From Acidovorax soli (GTDB lineage: Bacteria; Pseudomonadota; Gammaproteobacteria; Burkholderiales; Burkholderiaceae_C): DNA of 64,000 nucleotides. Positions 53,657 through 63,229 of the stretch are shown piece by piece. The notes under the pieces were generated by a model. The model made no database searches. It worked only from the letters and a program-made list of their open reading frames with translations, and was not told the DNA's origin. A program made the position numbers and the translations under genes. Within the stretch, counting starts at the first letter, position 1; each line of letters opens with the position of its first letter. Location of the stretch: positions 1 through 64,000 of the forward strand of contig NZ_FNQJ01000006.1 in the NCBI RefSeq assembly GCF_900107605.1. Reading direction: 5' to 3'.

Positions 53657-55288
53657 GTGTCGGATTTACGTTTTTCTCAGTTGATGCAGGCCCGCCTGGC
53701 GGCCGACCCGCAGGCTCCGGCCTTTGTGCACGGCGAGGGCGTCACCACGGTGGCGTCGCTGGCGCATCAGGTGCAGTGCATGGCGGCCTGGTTGCGTGCC
53801 GCGGGTATCGGTCCCGGGGACCGGGTGGCCGTGTGGCTGGTGAACCGGGTCGAATGGCTGGCGCTGCTGATGGCCGCCGCACGCATCGGCGCCACGGTGG
53901 CGGCGGTCAATACCCGCTACCGCCGGGAGGAGGTGGCTCACATTCTGCGCACCAGCGGCGCCCGTCTGCTGGTGACGCAGCTGCCCCATCAACGGCTGGA
54001 CTTTTTGGCCATCCTGGCAGGCCTGGACCCCGCGCAAGTGCCCGATTTGCAGCAGGTGGCCGTATTGGGCAGCGGCAGCGCCGCGCCTGCTGGCGTGGCC
54101 GACCTTGCCGCCGGCCTGGCCTGGCGGCTGGTTCCATTGGACTGGCAGCCATGCGCGCTCGATACCGGGCCGGACGATTCGGACCCCGACGCCACGGTGG
54201 TGTTGTTCTCCACCTCGGGAACGACCAAGGCGCCCAAGCTGGTGATGCACCCGCAGCGCACCCTGGTGGACCATGCCTTGCGCTGCACGGCGGCTTACCG
54301 GTTGGATGCGCCCGGTGCCTGCCTGCTGACTCTGCTGCCGCTGTGCGGCGCTTTTGGCTTGAACAGCACCCTGGCCGCGTTCGCCGCGGGCGCGCCGGTC
54401 GTCTTGCCGGCTTTGTTTGAAGCTGACGAGGCCGCGGCCTTGCTGGCGCGCCATGCGGTGACGCATTGCTTTGGCAGTGACGAGATGGTGCGCCGCCTGG
54501 CGGAAAGCTCGGAGGCGGCGCAGCCTTTTGCGTCGCTGCGCTTCTTTGGCTTTGGTGCCTTCACGTCGAATTTCACCGAAATCGCCCAGGCCTGTTGTGC
54601 GCGGGGTATCCCGCTGCACGGCCTGTACGGTTCCAGCGAGGTGCTGGCGGTTTTCTCCGCCCAGGCCGGCGACCTGCCCTTGGCGCAGCGCCTGGAAGGT
54701 GGCGGCATGCCCGTGGCCGGGGCGCAGGCGCGCATTCGCATCCGCGACGAGGCCACGGGCCAGTTGCTGCCAAGCGGACAGTCGGGACAGATCGAAATTC
54801 AGGCGCCCAGCCTGTTCCAGGGCTACTTCGGCAATCCGGCGGCCACGGAAGAAGCCATGCACGAGGGCTATTTCAAGACCGGCGACCTGGGCCATCTGCG
54901 GCCCGATGGCAGCCTGGTGTTCGAGACGCGCCTGGGCGATGCCGTGCGCCTGGGCGGCAATCTGGTCAACCCGGCGGAAATCGAAGAACTCCTGCAGCGC
55001 GATCCCGGGGTGCGTGAAGCCCAGGTGGTTGCGGTGCCGATCCAGGGCCAGGACCGCCCCGTGGCCTTCATCGTGCCCGAGGTGGGGGCGGGGCCCGACA
55101 CGGCGGCCTTGCTGGCCCCGCTGCGCCAGTCGATTGCCAGCTACAAGGTGCCGCAGCGGGTGTGGATGCTGGCGGCCTTTCCGCTGACCCAGGGCGCCAA
55201 CGGCAACAAGATTTCCCGTGCGCAGTTGCGCCAGATGGCGCAGGAACGCCTGGCCGCCGAAACCGCCCAGCCCAAGGAGCCCGCATGA
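53657..55288 (+). CDS. AMP-dependent acyl-CoA synthetase/ligase
   Basis: A 543-residue ANL enzyme that activates a carboxylic acid with ATP and CoA. P-loop-like motif LFSTSGTTKAPKLVMH, GLYGSSEV, YFKTGDLGHLRPDGSL and the C-terminal lysine in GANGNKISRAQL. The substrate cannot be read. It starts with GTG 53657, AGGAG upstream, and heads a module with MaoC, a Bug binding protein, a flavoprotein and LysR. The 190 bp before it hold no gene and presumably its promoter. Confidence 0.9.
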   Translation: MSDLRFSQLMQARLAADPQAPAFVHGEGVTTVASLAHQVQCMAAWLRAAGIGPGDRVAVWLVNRVEWLALLMAAARIGATVAAVNTRYRREEVAHILRTSGARLLVTQLPHQRLDFLAILAGLDPAQVPDLQQVAVLGSGSAAPAGVADLAAGLAWRLVPLDWQPCALDTGPDDSDPDATVVLFSTSGTTKAPKLVMHPQRTLVDHALRCTAAYRLDAPGACLLTLLPLCGAFGLNSTLAAFAAGAPVVLPALFEADEAAALLARHAVTHCFGSDEMVRRLAESSEAAQPFASLRFFGFGAFTSNFTEIAQACCARGIPLHGLYGSSEVLAVFSAQAGDLPLAQRLEGGGMPVAGAQARIRIRDEATGQLLPSGQSGQIEIQAPSLFQGYFGNPAATEEAMHEGYFKTGDLGHLRPDGSLVFETRLGDAVRLGGNLVNPAEIEELLQRDPGVREAQVVAVPIQGQDRPVAFIVPEVGAGPDTAALLAPLRQSIASYKVPQRVWMLAAFPLTQGANGNKISRAQLRQMAQERLAAETAQPKEPA

Positions 55289-55746
55289 ACCCCCGTTACT
55301 TTGAAGACTTCACCGTGGGCGAGCATTTCACCAGCTCGGGCCGCACCGTCACCGAAGCCGATCTGACCCTGTTCAACATGATCTCGGGCGACTGGAATCC
55401 CATCCACGCCGACGCCGAATTTGCCGCCGGCACCCGCTTCGGCCAGCGCATCGTCCACGGCGCCTTTGGCGTGGCCTTGCTGACAGGCTTCATGCACCAG
55501 ATGGGAATTTTCGAGGGCACGGCGGTGGCCATGCTGTCGCTCAAGGAGTGGAGCTTCAAGGCCCCCATCCTGATGGGACAGACCCTGCGCCTGCAGCTCA
55601 CCGTGACCGAGCTGGACCCTGGCAGCAGCGCCCGCATGGGTCGCCTGGGCCGGCATTTGCAGCTGCGCGACCAGCACGGCCAGGTGGTGCAGGAAGGCCG
55701 CAGCGATCTGCTCATCCTCAAGCGCCCGTCCACAAGTCACGCCTGA
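55285..55746 (+). CDS. MaoC-family (R)-specific enoyl-CoA hydratase
   Basis: A 153-residue hotdog hydratase: FNMISGDWNPIHADAEFAA with the catalytic Asp/His pair, then RIVHGAFGVALLTGFM. It adds water to an enoyl-CoA, giving the (R)-hydroxy form. The ATGA overlap with the CoA ligase stop shows that they are made together, so it likely acts on the CoA ester made by that ligase. Confidence 0.9.
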   Translation: MNPRYFEDFTVGEHFTSSGRTVTEADLTLFNMISGDWNPIHADAEFAAGTRFGQRIVHGAFGVALLTGFMHQMGIFEGTAVAMLSLKEWSFKAPILMGQTLRLQLTVTELDPGSSARMGRLGRHLQLRDQHGQVVQEGRSDLLILKRPSTSHA

Positions 55747-55801
55747 TCCCGTCTGATTTCCCAGTCTTGCCCGCTTCCCTTTCCCATCCTCAGGAGACAA
55801 C

Positions 55802-56794
55802 ATGAAAAAACGCCTTTCCCCCGTTGCCGCAGTGACCCTGGCCCTGTGCTCCGCCACGGCGGTGACCCAGGTCCACGCCCAGGCCTATCCCAGCAAGCCT
55901 GTGACCATCGTGGTGCCGTATTCCGCGGGTGGGCCGGTGGACAACTTCATCCGGGCCCTGAGCCAGCAGCTGTCCGACAGCTGGAAGCAGCCGGTGGTGG
56001 TGCTCAACAAGCCGGGCGCCAACGAAATCATTGGCGCCGACCAGGTCGCCAAGAGCGCGCCCGACGGCTACACCCTGTTCGCTGGCACCGAAGCCTCGCT
56101 CACCATGAGCCCGCACCTCTACAAGAAGCTGCCCTACAACGTGGAGACCGACCTGGTACCCATCAGCCAGCTGATCAGCTTGCCGCTGATGCTTTTCACC
56201 CACAAGAACACCCCGGCCAACACCGTGACCGAGTTTGTCGAGCTGGCCCGCAAGGCCAAGGCCCAGGGCAAGCCGCTGAGCTACGGATCTTCCGGCGCGG
56301 GCGGCATTGCTCACCTGCCCATGGTGACTTTTGAAAAGCAGGAAGGTATTTCCATGACCCATGTGCCCTACCGGGGCGCGGCCAACCTGATTCCCGACGT
56401 GATCGCTGGCCAGGTGGATGCCGCGGTGCTGGCCGTGTCGGTGATCGAGCAGCATGTGAAGACCGGCGTGCTCAAGCCCCTGGCCGTGTCGTCCGAGACC
56501 CGCAGCGCGGCCTTGCCCCAGGTGCCCACTTTCAAGGAGGCGGGCGTCAAGGACATCCACGCCATCTTCAGCATCGGCCTGCTGGCGCCCAAGGGCACCC
56601 CGGTGGCGGTGGTGGACAAGGTTGCCGCCAGCGCCAAGGCCATCATCGCCACACCGGACTTTCGCCAGAAAAACATCGATGCCTTCAGCTACGTGCCCGT
56701 GGCCTCGACTCCGGTGGAGTTCAAGACCTATCTGAGCAGCAACAGCAAGCTGCAGGCCGAGCGGGTCAAGGCCTCTGGCGTGACGCTGGACTGA
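55802..56794 (+). CDS. Bug-type tripartite tricarboxylate transporter binding protein
   Basis: A 330-residue periplasmic solute-binding protein with a signal peptide (cut after ...QVHAQA, about residue 27). Family motifs: YPSKPVTIVVPYSAGGPVD near the mature N-terminus, GANEIIGADQVAKSAPDGYT and SYGSSGAGGIAHLP, which line the ligand pocket for a carboxylate. No TctA/TctB membrane genes lie nearby, which is usual for the expanded Bug family. It probably delivers or senses the substrate of the module. Confidence 0.93.
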   Translation: MKKRLSPVAAVTLALCSATAVTQVHAQAYPSKPVTIVVPYSAGGPVDNFIRALSQQLSDSWKQPVVVLNKPGANEIIGADQVAKSAPDGYTLFAGTEASLTMSPHLYKKLPYNVETDLVPISQLISLPLMLFTHKNTPANTVTEFVELARKAKAQGKPLSYGSSGAGGIAHLPMVTFEKQEGISMTHVPYRGAANLIPDVIAGQVDAAVLAVSVIEQHVKTGVLKPLAVSSETRSAALPQVPTFKEAGVKDIHAIFSIGLLAPKGTPVAVVDKVAASAKAIIATPDFRQKNIDAFSYVPVASTPVEFKTYLSSNSKLQAERVKASGVTLD

Positions 56795-56841
56795 GCCCCA
56801 TCTGTCTTCCCTTCGTTTCCTGACCTTCTGAGCGATTGACC

Positions 56842-57819
56842 ATGAACGCCATCACGTCCCGAATCCCCGCCGCGCTGCAGAACCTGGCGCTGCCCATCAT
56901 TGCCTCGCCAATGTTCACCGTCAGCTACCCCGAGCTGGTGCTGGCCCAGTGCAAGGCGGGCATCGTGGGCTCGTTCCCGGCGCTCAATGCCCGCCAGCCC
57001 GAGCTGCTGGGCGAGTGGCTGCACCAGATGAAGGCCGACCTGGATGCCTACCGCAGCGCCCACCCCGGCCAGCCGGTCGGCCCCATCGCGGTCAACCAGA
57101 TTGCGCACAGCTCCAACGTGCGCCTGATGCAGGACATGGAAACCTGCATCCAGCACCAGGTGCCCGTCATCATCACGTCGCTGCGCGCGCCTGCGCGCGA
57201 AGTCGTGGATGCCGTGCACAGCTACGGCGGCGTGATCTTTCATGACGTGGTCAATGTGCGCCACGCGCAAAAGGCGCTGGAGGCGGGGGTGGACGGCCTG
57301 ATCGTCGTGGCCGCAGGGGCGGGGGGGCATGCGGGTACCCAGTCGCCCTTTGCCTTGGTGGGCGAGGTGCGGCGCATTTTTGATGGCCCCCTGGCCCTGT
57401 CTGGTGCCATGGCCACCGGCGGCGCCGTGCTGGCTGCCCGTGCCATGGGTGCGGACTTTGCCTACATGGGCACGCGCTTTATCGCCAGCAAGGAAGCCAA
57501 CGCCAGCGAGGAATACAAGCAGGCCATCGTGAAGGCGGGTGCGTCGGACATCATCTACAGCAACTGGTTCTCGGGCGTGCATGGCAACTATCTGCGCGAG
57601 AGCATCGAGCGCGTGGGCCTGGACCCGGAAAACCTGCCGGTGGGTGACAAGGCCAACATGAGCTTTGCCGATGGCCGATCCAAGGCCAAGGCCTGGAAAG
57701 ACATCTGGGGCGCAGGCCAGGGCGTGGGCCAGATCCACGACCTGCCCGAAGTGCGCGAGATCGTGGCCAGGCTGCGCGCCGAATACGACCTGGCCCGCGC
57801 ACGCATTTGCACGGGTTGA
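56842..57819 (+). CDS. Nitronate monooxygenase-like FMN protein
   Basis: A 325-residue TIM-barrel flavoprotein of the 2-nitropropane dioxygenase family: LALPIIASPMFTVSYPELVL, VGPIAVNQIAHSSN, FHDVVNVRHAQKALEAGVDG and VAAGAGGHAGTQSPFALVGE (FMN phosphate region), then MGTRFIASKEANASEEYKQA. It could oxidise an alkyl nitronate, or be an enoyl reductase or quinone reductase, as the family is mixed. It overlaps nothing and follows the Bug gene by 47 bp in the same direction. ATG 56842 chosen over an upstream TTG. Confidence 0.82.
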   Translation: MNAITSRIPAALQNLALPIIASPMFTVSYPELVLAQCKAGIVGSFPALNARQPELLGEWLHQMKADLDAYRSAHPGQPVGPIAVNQIAHSSNVRLMQDMETCIQHQVPVIITSLRAPAREVVDAVHSYGGVIFHDVVNVRHAQKALEAGVDGLIVVAAGAGGHAGTQSPFALVGEVRRIFDGPLALSGAMATGGAVLAARAMGADFAYMGTRFIASKEANASEEYKQAIVKAGASDIIYSNWFSGVHGNYLRESIERVGLDPENLPVGDKANMSFADGRSKAKAWKDIWGAGQGVGQIHDLPEVREIVARLRAEYDLARARICTG

Positions 57820-57854
57820 CGTCTGGCGCTTTCCAGGTTCAGGGCGGTGGCACG

Positions 57855-58787
57855 ATGACGAAGCCTTATGCTCGCGGTTCGAAGGAGGGGCCGGTGGATC
57901 AGTCGCCGTATTTGTTTTTTGCGGAAGTGGTGGAGGCTGGCAGTTTTGCGATTGCGGCCCGGCGCCTGGGCATGGACCGCTCGAATGTCAGCCGCCGTAT
58001 CAAGGAGCTGGAGCACACCGCGGGTGTGCAATTGCTGCGCCGCACCACCCGCAAGATGGTGCTGACCGATCTGGGCGCTGCGTTCTACGAGCAGTGCCTG
58101 GCGGTGCGCAGCGAAATCGAGCAGGCCAAGAACCTTCTGCTGTCGCATGGCGATGGGGTGCGTGGACCCCTGCATGTCAGTTGCCCGCCGGCGATTGGCC
58201 GGCTGTACCTGGTGTCTTTGTTCGAGGCGTTCTGTCGCCGTTACCCTGCGGTGTCCCTGCAGATCACCTTGAAGTCGGGCGCGGTGGATTTGATCGATGA
58301 GCGGATCGATGTGGCGATCCGTTTCACCAACGAGCCATCGCCACACCAGGTGGCCAGGGTCTTGGGGCAGACACACTGGATTTTTTGTGCCAGCCCGGAC
58401 TACCTGGCCGAGCATGGCGCCCCGCAGTTTCCCGAGGATCTTGCACACCATGCATGGCTGGGTATGCGCACCCGCATGGAGCTGCAGTTGCGCAAGGAGG
58501 CCGCCCTGCACCGCGTGGTGCTGCGCTCGCGCGTCGCCTGCCCCGATTACGCCCTGCTGGGGCAGATGGCCCGCGATGGGCTGGGCGTGTGCCTGCTGCC
58601 CGTCTATGTCGCGTCCCGCGGCCTGCCCCAGGGCGGCCTGGTCCAGGTGTTGGCTGACTACCAGATCGAGCCCACGCCTGGCAGCACCTTGTACGCCATG
58701 ACCCTGCCAGGCATCCATTCACCGCCGCAGGTCAAGGCCTTTGTCCAGTTCCTGGCCGAGACCGTGCAGGCGGAATTCATCCATTGA
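57855..58787 (+). CDS. LysR-type transcriptional regulator
   Basis: A 310-residue activator-type regulator. HTH in FFAEVVEAGSFAIAARRLGM, then RSNVSRRIKELEHTAGVQLL; the effector domain is 100-300. The first ~20 residues (KPYARGSKEGP) are a leader. Unusually it lies at the 3' end of the module, in the same direction 35 bp after the flavoprotein gene, rather than divergent. It probably controls the CoA ligase-MaoC-Bug-flavoprotein genes. Confidence 0.9.
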   Translation: MTKPYARGSKEGPVDQSPYLFFAEVVEAGSFAIAARRLGMDRSNVSRRIKELEHTAGVQLLRRTTRKMVLTDLGAAFYEQCLAVRSEIEQAKNLLLSHGDGVRGPLHVSCPPAIGRLYLVSLFEAFCRRYPAVSLQITLKSGAVDLIDERIDVAIRFTNEPSPHQVARVLGQTHWIFCASPDYLAEHGAPQFPEDLAHHAWLGMRTRMELQLRKEAALHRVVLRSRVACPDYALLGQMARDGLGVCLLPVYVASRGLPQGGLVQVLADYQIEPTPGSTLYAMTLPGIHSPPQVKAFVQFLAETVQAEFIH

Positions 58788-58876
58788 GATTTCAAGAAAA
58801 TATAGGCTCGTCTAGCGAATGCTAGTGACGGGCGTCGAAGGGCTCACGCTCAACCAGATGGCCCAGCCGCCTGAGC

Positions 58877-59325
58877 GTGGCACAAAGCACTGCCTTTCGC
58901 CGGAGTCACCGCTTCCTGGCCTGCACCAAGAGCGTGCAGGCTCGCCAGCTTCTCGGTATTGCCGAGGCCGACGAGTCCTCTTTCCCGGTCTCTTGCAAGG
59001 GACAAAGAGGGTTGCTGCGCAAGGCGCGCCACCGAGGGGGCAAAGCGCAGGCAGGCTGCAAGGGTTCTGAGTACACACCCGTGCTCATGGCGCGGGACCG
59101 CGCGGAGGGTAACGGCCAGCCTCATCCTGGAGGCGAACAAGGCGGTGAGCGTGCAGGCTGCACTCAAGCCCTTGCTGCCACACGACACCATCCTGTGCAC
59201 CGATGGCCGTGTCACGCTGGCCAGCGTAGCCCAGGCCGTGAACATCAGCCAGGGCGTGCGCGGTCCCTGACATGTGCAGAACGGCAATGCCTATGTCAGC
59301 AGGCTGTGTGGGTGGATTCGCTAGA
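58877..59325 (+). pseudogene. Decayed IS1595/ISXO2-like transposase
   Basis: Translation gives transposase-like blocks: AFRRSHRFLACTKSVQARQL, GIAEADESSFPVSCKGQRGL (first Asp of the catalytic triad), HRGGKAQAGC and PVLMARDRAEG. After a frame change near 59110, LKPLLPHDTILCTDGR (second Asp) follows, and after a stop at 59268-59270 the tail HVQNGNAYVSRLCGWI. At least one frameshift and two stops break it, and the N-terminal zinc-ribbon part is missing or unreadable. Inverted terminal repeats were not identified. A relic, not an active element. Confidence 0.75.
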
Positions 59326-59370
59326 AGAGCCTGAAAATAACCTCTGGCGCTTGGACTTGAATCCGCCCTA

Positions 59371-59488
59371 CCTGCTACAACTGGCCGACCACACCGGCGT
59401 GGACCTGCGCGATGCCGTGGAGCGCAAGCTGGTGATGAACGCCATCAAGCACCCGGTGCCTCCCGGTGGCCCGGCTTCTGTCGATTGA
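59371..59488 (+). pseudogene. 3' remnant of a MazG-like nucleotide pyrophosphohydrolase gene
   Basis: The frame YLLQLADHTGVDLRDAVERK, continuing LVMNAIKHPVPPG to the stop at 59488, matches the C-terminal end of MazG-like (RS21-C6 type) nucleotide pyrophosphohydrolases. The catalytic ExxE part is absent, and the transposase relic lies directly upstream, so IS insertion and decay probably destroyed the gene. About 40 codons remain. Confidence 0.65.
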
Positions 59489-59508
59489 CCCAAGCCGGGC
59501 GGGGGTGC

Positions 59509-61263
59509 TCACGCGTTCTCTGAATACCCCTTGGGCCAGCCGCCGCTGGCGTGGTTGCACTCCTGCCAGTCGCGTCCGCGCGGGGTGTGGCCAATGCCAG
59601 GGTTGAAGGTGTTGGTCGGGTCCAGCGACTGGTAGAAGCCCGCCAGTGCGGGCTTGGCCACATAAAGGTGGCCCACGTTGTGCTCGGCCGGGTACTCGGC
59701 GCGGCGCTCGTCCAGCAGCTCCCACATGCGGTGCTCCATGGCCAGCGGGTCCACGCCCTTCTTCACGATGTAGTCCTGGTGGAACACATGGCAGAAGAAG
59801 TGGCCGTAGTACAGCTTGTGCACCACATCGCGCTCCACGTCCTGCGGCAGTTGTTCCACCCATGCGCGGTCGTTGCGGCGCAGGGCAATGTCCAGCGCCA
59901 CGATGTCTTCCACCTCGCTGCGGTGCACTTCGCGGTAGCGGATGGCGGCGCCCGCAATCGCAAAGCGGTGCAGGAAGGCCTTGCGCCCTTCGTCGGCATC
60001 GCACTCGAACCAGCCGCCCTGGGTGCTGTTCGCAAAGTGCTCCGTCAGGAACGTGCGCGTGGCGTCCACCTGGTCGTTCGATACGCGCACCAGCAGGTGG
60101 TGCTCGTACAGGTCGCGCCACTGGCGCACGCGCCGCGGCAGGTGGCTGGGCAGCAACCGGGTCACGGCCTGGATGGCGTGGTCCACAAAACCGCGCATCC
60201 CGAGGCGTTCAAAGAAGCCGTCGAATCGGCTCTTCAGTGCAAACGCCGCAGGCACGCGGGCCGTGCCAAAGCGGTCGATGAGCAGGAAGGTGTCCTTGCC
60301 GTATTTCTCGCCAATGTCGAACGCGGTGCGGTGGATGTACTCGCCCGCAATGGGCGGGCGCGGTAGCGCCGTGAGCAGGTGGCGGCGCACGGCCGTGAGG
60401 TCATCGGGCGTGTTGCTGCCGATGTAGAACACCGTGCTGGGTTCTTTGGGGAAGGTGTCGAGCCGCACGGCAAACAGGCACACCTTGCCAGCCGAGCCCG
60501 AGGCCTCGAACAGGCGGGACGGGTCGGCATTGAAGCGGGCGGGGCTGTCGGCGTCCACGGCGCGCACGTCCTGGGCGTAGCGGGCGTCCGATGCGGCGCG
60601 CTCGGGCTCGTGGCGCACGTCGGCTTCGGTGTAGCTGCCGTTTTGCAGGCGGGTCAGGATGTCTTCGGGTGTGTCGCCCAGCGCGATGCCCAGGTGGTTC
60701 ACCAACTCCAGCGTGCCGTCATCGCGCACGCGGGCGTACAGCGCCAGCTCGGTATAGGCCGGGCCCCGGCGCACCAGCGCGCCGCCCGAGTTGTTGCAGA
60801 TGCCGCCCAGCACCGAGGCGCCGATGCACGACGAGCCGATGACCGAATGCGGCTCGCGGTTGAAGGGGATCAGTGTCTGCTCCAGCCGGTCGAGCGTGGC
60901 GCCGGGCAGGCACACCACCTGCTCGCCGCCGCGCACCACCTGCACGCCCGCGATGCGCAGCGTGTTGATGAGCACGATCTCGCGGTCGTAGCCGCTGCCA
61001 TCGGGCGTGGAGCCGCCCGTGAGGCCGGTGTTGGCCGCCTGCATGATGACGATGCGGTCGGCCGCCACGGCGGCCTGCAGCACCTTCCATTGCTCCAGCA
61101 GCGTGCCGGGGCGCACCACGGCCAGCACCGGGCCTTCGCCGGTGCGGTGGCCCTTGCGAAAGCGCCGGGTGGCCTGGTCGTCGGTCAGTACATGGGCGGC
61201 GCCCACGGCCTCGCGCAACTGCGTCAGCAAGACATCGCGGGTGATTTGCGGGGCGTCGCTCAT
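59509..61263 (-). CDS. dld: Quinone-dependent D-lactate dehydrogenase
   Basis: A 584-residue peripheral membrane FAD enzyme oxidising D-lactate to pyruvate, close in length to E. coli Dld (571). FAD-binding motifs: [36 protein letters not shown] and [20 protein letters not shown]; the C-terminal membrane-binding part has [20 protein letters not shown] and [13 protein letters not shown]. The start at 61263 overlaps the lldD stop by 4 bp. Last gene of the lactate operon. Confidence 0.95.
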   Translation of the reverse strand: MSDAPQITRDVLLTQLREAVGAAHVLTDDQATRRFRKGHRTGEGPVLAVVRPGTLLEQWKVLQAAVAADRIVIMQAANTGLTGGSTPDGSGYDREIVLINTLRIAGVQVVRGGEQVVCLPGATLDRLEQTLIPFNREPHSVIGSSCIGASVLGGICNNSGGALVRRGPAYTELALYARVRDDGTLELVNHLGIALGDTPEDILTRLQNGSYTEADVRHEPERAASDARYAQDVRAVDADSPARFNADPSRLFEASGSAGKVCLFAVRLDTFPKEPSTVFYIGSNTPDDLTAVRRHLLTALPRPPIAGEYIHRTAFDIGEKYGKDTFLLIDRFGTARVPAAFALKSRFDGFFERLGMRGFVDHAIQAVTRLLPSHLPRRVRQWRDLYEHHLLVRVSNDQVDATRTFLTEHFANSTQGGWFECDADEGRKAFLHRFAIAGAAIRYREVHRSEVEDIVALDIALRRNDRAWVEQLPQDVERDVVHKLYYGHFFCHVFHQDYIVKKGVDPLAMEHRMWELLDERRAEYPAEHNVGHLYVAKPALAGFYQSLDPTNTFNPGIGHTPRGRDWQECNHASGGWPKGYSENA

Positions 61264-62399
61264 GCTTCCCGTACCAGCAGGTCGCCGGTGATGTCGGCCA
61301 CGCGGGCCACGCTGGTCAGGGTCATGGCCACGCGCATTTCTTTCTCCAGCAGCTCCAGCAGGTGTTTGACGCCCGCCTCGCCCGCTGTGGCCAGCGCGTA
61401 GATGAAAGCGCGGCCAATCATGGCGCAGTCCGCGCCCAGGGCAATGGCGCGCACCACGTCCAGCCCGTTGCGGATGCCAGAGTCGGCCAGGATCTTGATC
61501 TGGCCCTTCACCGCGTCGGCAATGGCCGGCAGGGCGCGGGCCGACGACAGCACGCCGTCGAGCTGGCGGCCGCCGTGGTTGGAGACGATGATGCCGTCCG
61601 CGCCAAAGCGCACGGCATCCTTGGCGTCCTCGGGGTCGAGGATGCCCTTGATGACCATCGGGCCCTTCCAGAAGGCGCGGATCCACTCCAGGTCTTTCCA
61701 CGAGATGGATGGGTCGAAGTTGGCGCCCAGGTAGCCCATGTAGTCCTCCAGGCCCGTGGGGCTGCCGCGGTAGGCCGAGATGTTGCCCAGATCGTGCGGG
61801 CGGCCCAGCAGGCCCACGTCCACGGCCCAGCGGGGGTGCGTCACCGCCTGCCAGTAGCGGCGCAGGGCGGCGTTGGGGCCGCTCATGCCCGAATGCGCGT
61901 CGCGGTAGCGCGCGCCGGGCACGGGCATGTCCACCGTGAACACCAGGGTGGTGCAGCCCGCGGCCTGCGCGCGCTCCAGCGCGTTCTGCATGAAACCCCG
62001 GTCTTTCAGCACGTAGAGCTGGAACCACATGGGGCGTTGGAGCTTGGGCGCCACTTCTTCAATGGGGCAGACCGACACGCTGGACATGGTGAAGGGAATG
62101 CCATGCGCGTCGGCCGCACGCGCGGCCTGCACTTCGCCGCGGCGGCGGAACATGCCGGTCAGGCCCACGGGCGACAGGGCCACGGGAATCGAGAGCTTTT
62201 CGCCGAACAGCTCGATGCCGGTGTCGAGGCGGCTCATGTCCTTGAGCACGCGCTGGCGCAGCGCGACGGCGGCGAAGTCATCCACATTGCGGCGCAGCGT
62301 CTGCTCGGCATAGGCGCCGCCGTCTACGTAGTGGAACAGGAAGGGCGGGAGAAACTTTTGCGCCGCTGCGCGGTAGTCGTCGCTGGAGGAGATGATCAT
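61260..62399 (-). CDS. lldD: L-lactate dehydrogenase (FMN, quinone-linked)
   Basis: A 379-residue FMN alpha-hydroxyacid oxidase-family enzyme that oxidises L-lactate to pyruvate in the membrane. Motifs: [54 protein letters not shown] and [13 protein letters not shown] with the active-site His, then [23 protein letters not shown] 62399 has GAGAGAG upstream. Between lldR and dld on the same transcript. Confidence 0.95.
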   Translation of the reverse strand: MIISSSDDYRAAAQKFLPPFLFHYVDGGAYAEQTLRRNVDDFAAVALRQRVLKDMSRLDTGIELFGEKLSIPVALSPVGLTGMFRRRGEVQAARAADAHGIPFTMSSVSVCPIEEVAPKLQRPMWFQLYVLKDRGFMQNALERAQAAGCTTLVFTVDMPVPGARYRDAHSGMSGPNAALRRYWQAVTHPRWAVDVGLLGRPHDLGNISAYRGSPTGLEDYMGYLGANFDPSISWKDLEWIRAFWKGPMVIKGILDPEDAKDAVRFGADGIIVSNHGGRQLDGVLSSARALPAIADAVKGQIKILADSGIRNGLDVVRAIALGADCAMIGRAFIYALATAGEAGVKHLLELLEKEMRVAMTLTSVARVADITGDLLVREA

Positions 62400-62409
62400 G
62401 ATGGCTCTC

Positions 62410-63207
62410 TCAAATCGGTTGGGGCGGCTGCGCTGCAGGCAGCAGCGTCGGCGCCAGGTCAAGGGGAAGGCGCGTGGAACGTTCGCGCCGTGCGCGGTCT
62501 TCGTCCATGCGCTGGATGGTGGTGCGCACATGCTCCAGGTGTTCACCAATGCATTCGCGCGCGCGTTGCGGGTCGCCGTCCAGAATGGCCTGCATCAGCG
62601 CCTGGTGCTGCGCGGTGAGCGCCTGCAGGGTGACGGGTGCGCTCAGGCGGAACATGTCGTGGCGGTTGCGCTCCACGGTGGAGAGCACCACGGTGAACAG
62701 GCTGTGCATCACCTGCACCAGCACCAGGTTGTGCGAGGCTTCTGCGATGGCCAGGTGGAACTGCGCGTCGGCGCGCGCTGCCAGCTCGGCGTGGCCGCCT
62801 TGCTGGTGCTGCAGCATCACGTCAAAGCAGCGCTGGATGTGCACCTTGTCCTGGGCGGTGGCGCGCTGCGCAGCCAGCCAGGCGGTGCTGGTCTCCAGGG
62901 CGTGGCGCGTTTCCAGCACGTCATAGCGGTACTGGGGGTCGGACTCGATCAGGCCCGCCAGCGGCACCATGGCTTCCTGCAGCCACTCCGCGGGTTTGTT
63001 GGACTGCTGCACGTAGGTGCCATCGCCGCGCCGGGCCGAGAGCACACCCTGGCTGGTGAGCTTCTGGATGGCTTCGCGCACCGAGGTGCGCGAAACGCCC
63101 AGATCTTCGGCCAACTGGCGTTCGGCTGGCAGGCGCTGGCCGGGCTGCAGCCCGCGTGTCTGTACCAGGGCCAGCAGTTTTTCGACAACGTGATCGGCTA
63201 GGCGCAT
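62410..63207 (-). CDS. lldR: Lactate-responsive regulator LldR (GntR/FadR family)
   Basis: A 265-residue regulator: N-terminal winged HTH ([20 protein letters not shown], then [20 protein letters not shown]) and a FadR-type C-terminal domain with metal-binding His residues ([26 protein letters not shown]). LldR represses lactate genes and responds to L-lactate. It lies inside its own operon, 10 bp before lldD and 22 bp after lctP. The last ~25 residues are a Pro/Leu-rich tail. Confidence 0.92.
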   Translation of the reverse strand: MRLADHVVEKLLALVQTRGLQPGQRLPAERQLAEDLGVSRTSVREAIQKLTSQGVLSARRGDGTYVQQSNKPAEWLQEAMVPLAGLIESDPQYRYDVLETRHALETSTAWLAAQRATAQDKVHIQRCFDVMLQHQQGGHAELAARADAQFHLAIAEASHNLVLVQVMHSLFTVVLSTVERNRHDMFRLSAPVTLQALTAQHQALMQAILDGDPQRARECIGEHLEHVRTTIQRMDEDRARRERSTRLPLDLAPTLLPAAQPPQPI

Positions 63208-63229
63208 GGGGGCTCTCGGATTCAGGGTT

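Noticed and set aside
58819-59324. Intact transposase or active IS
   Set aside because: The conserved blocks are in different frames, with stops between them, and no terminal inverted repeats were recognised.
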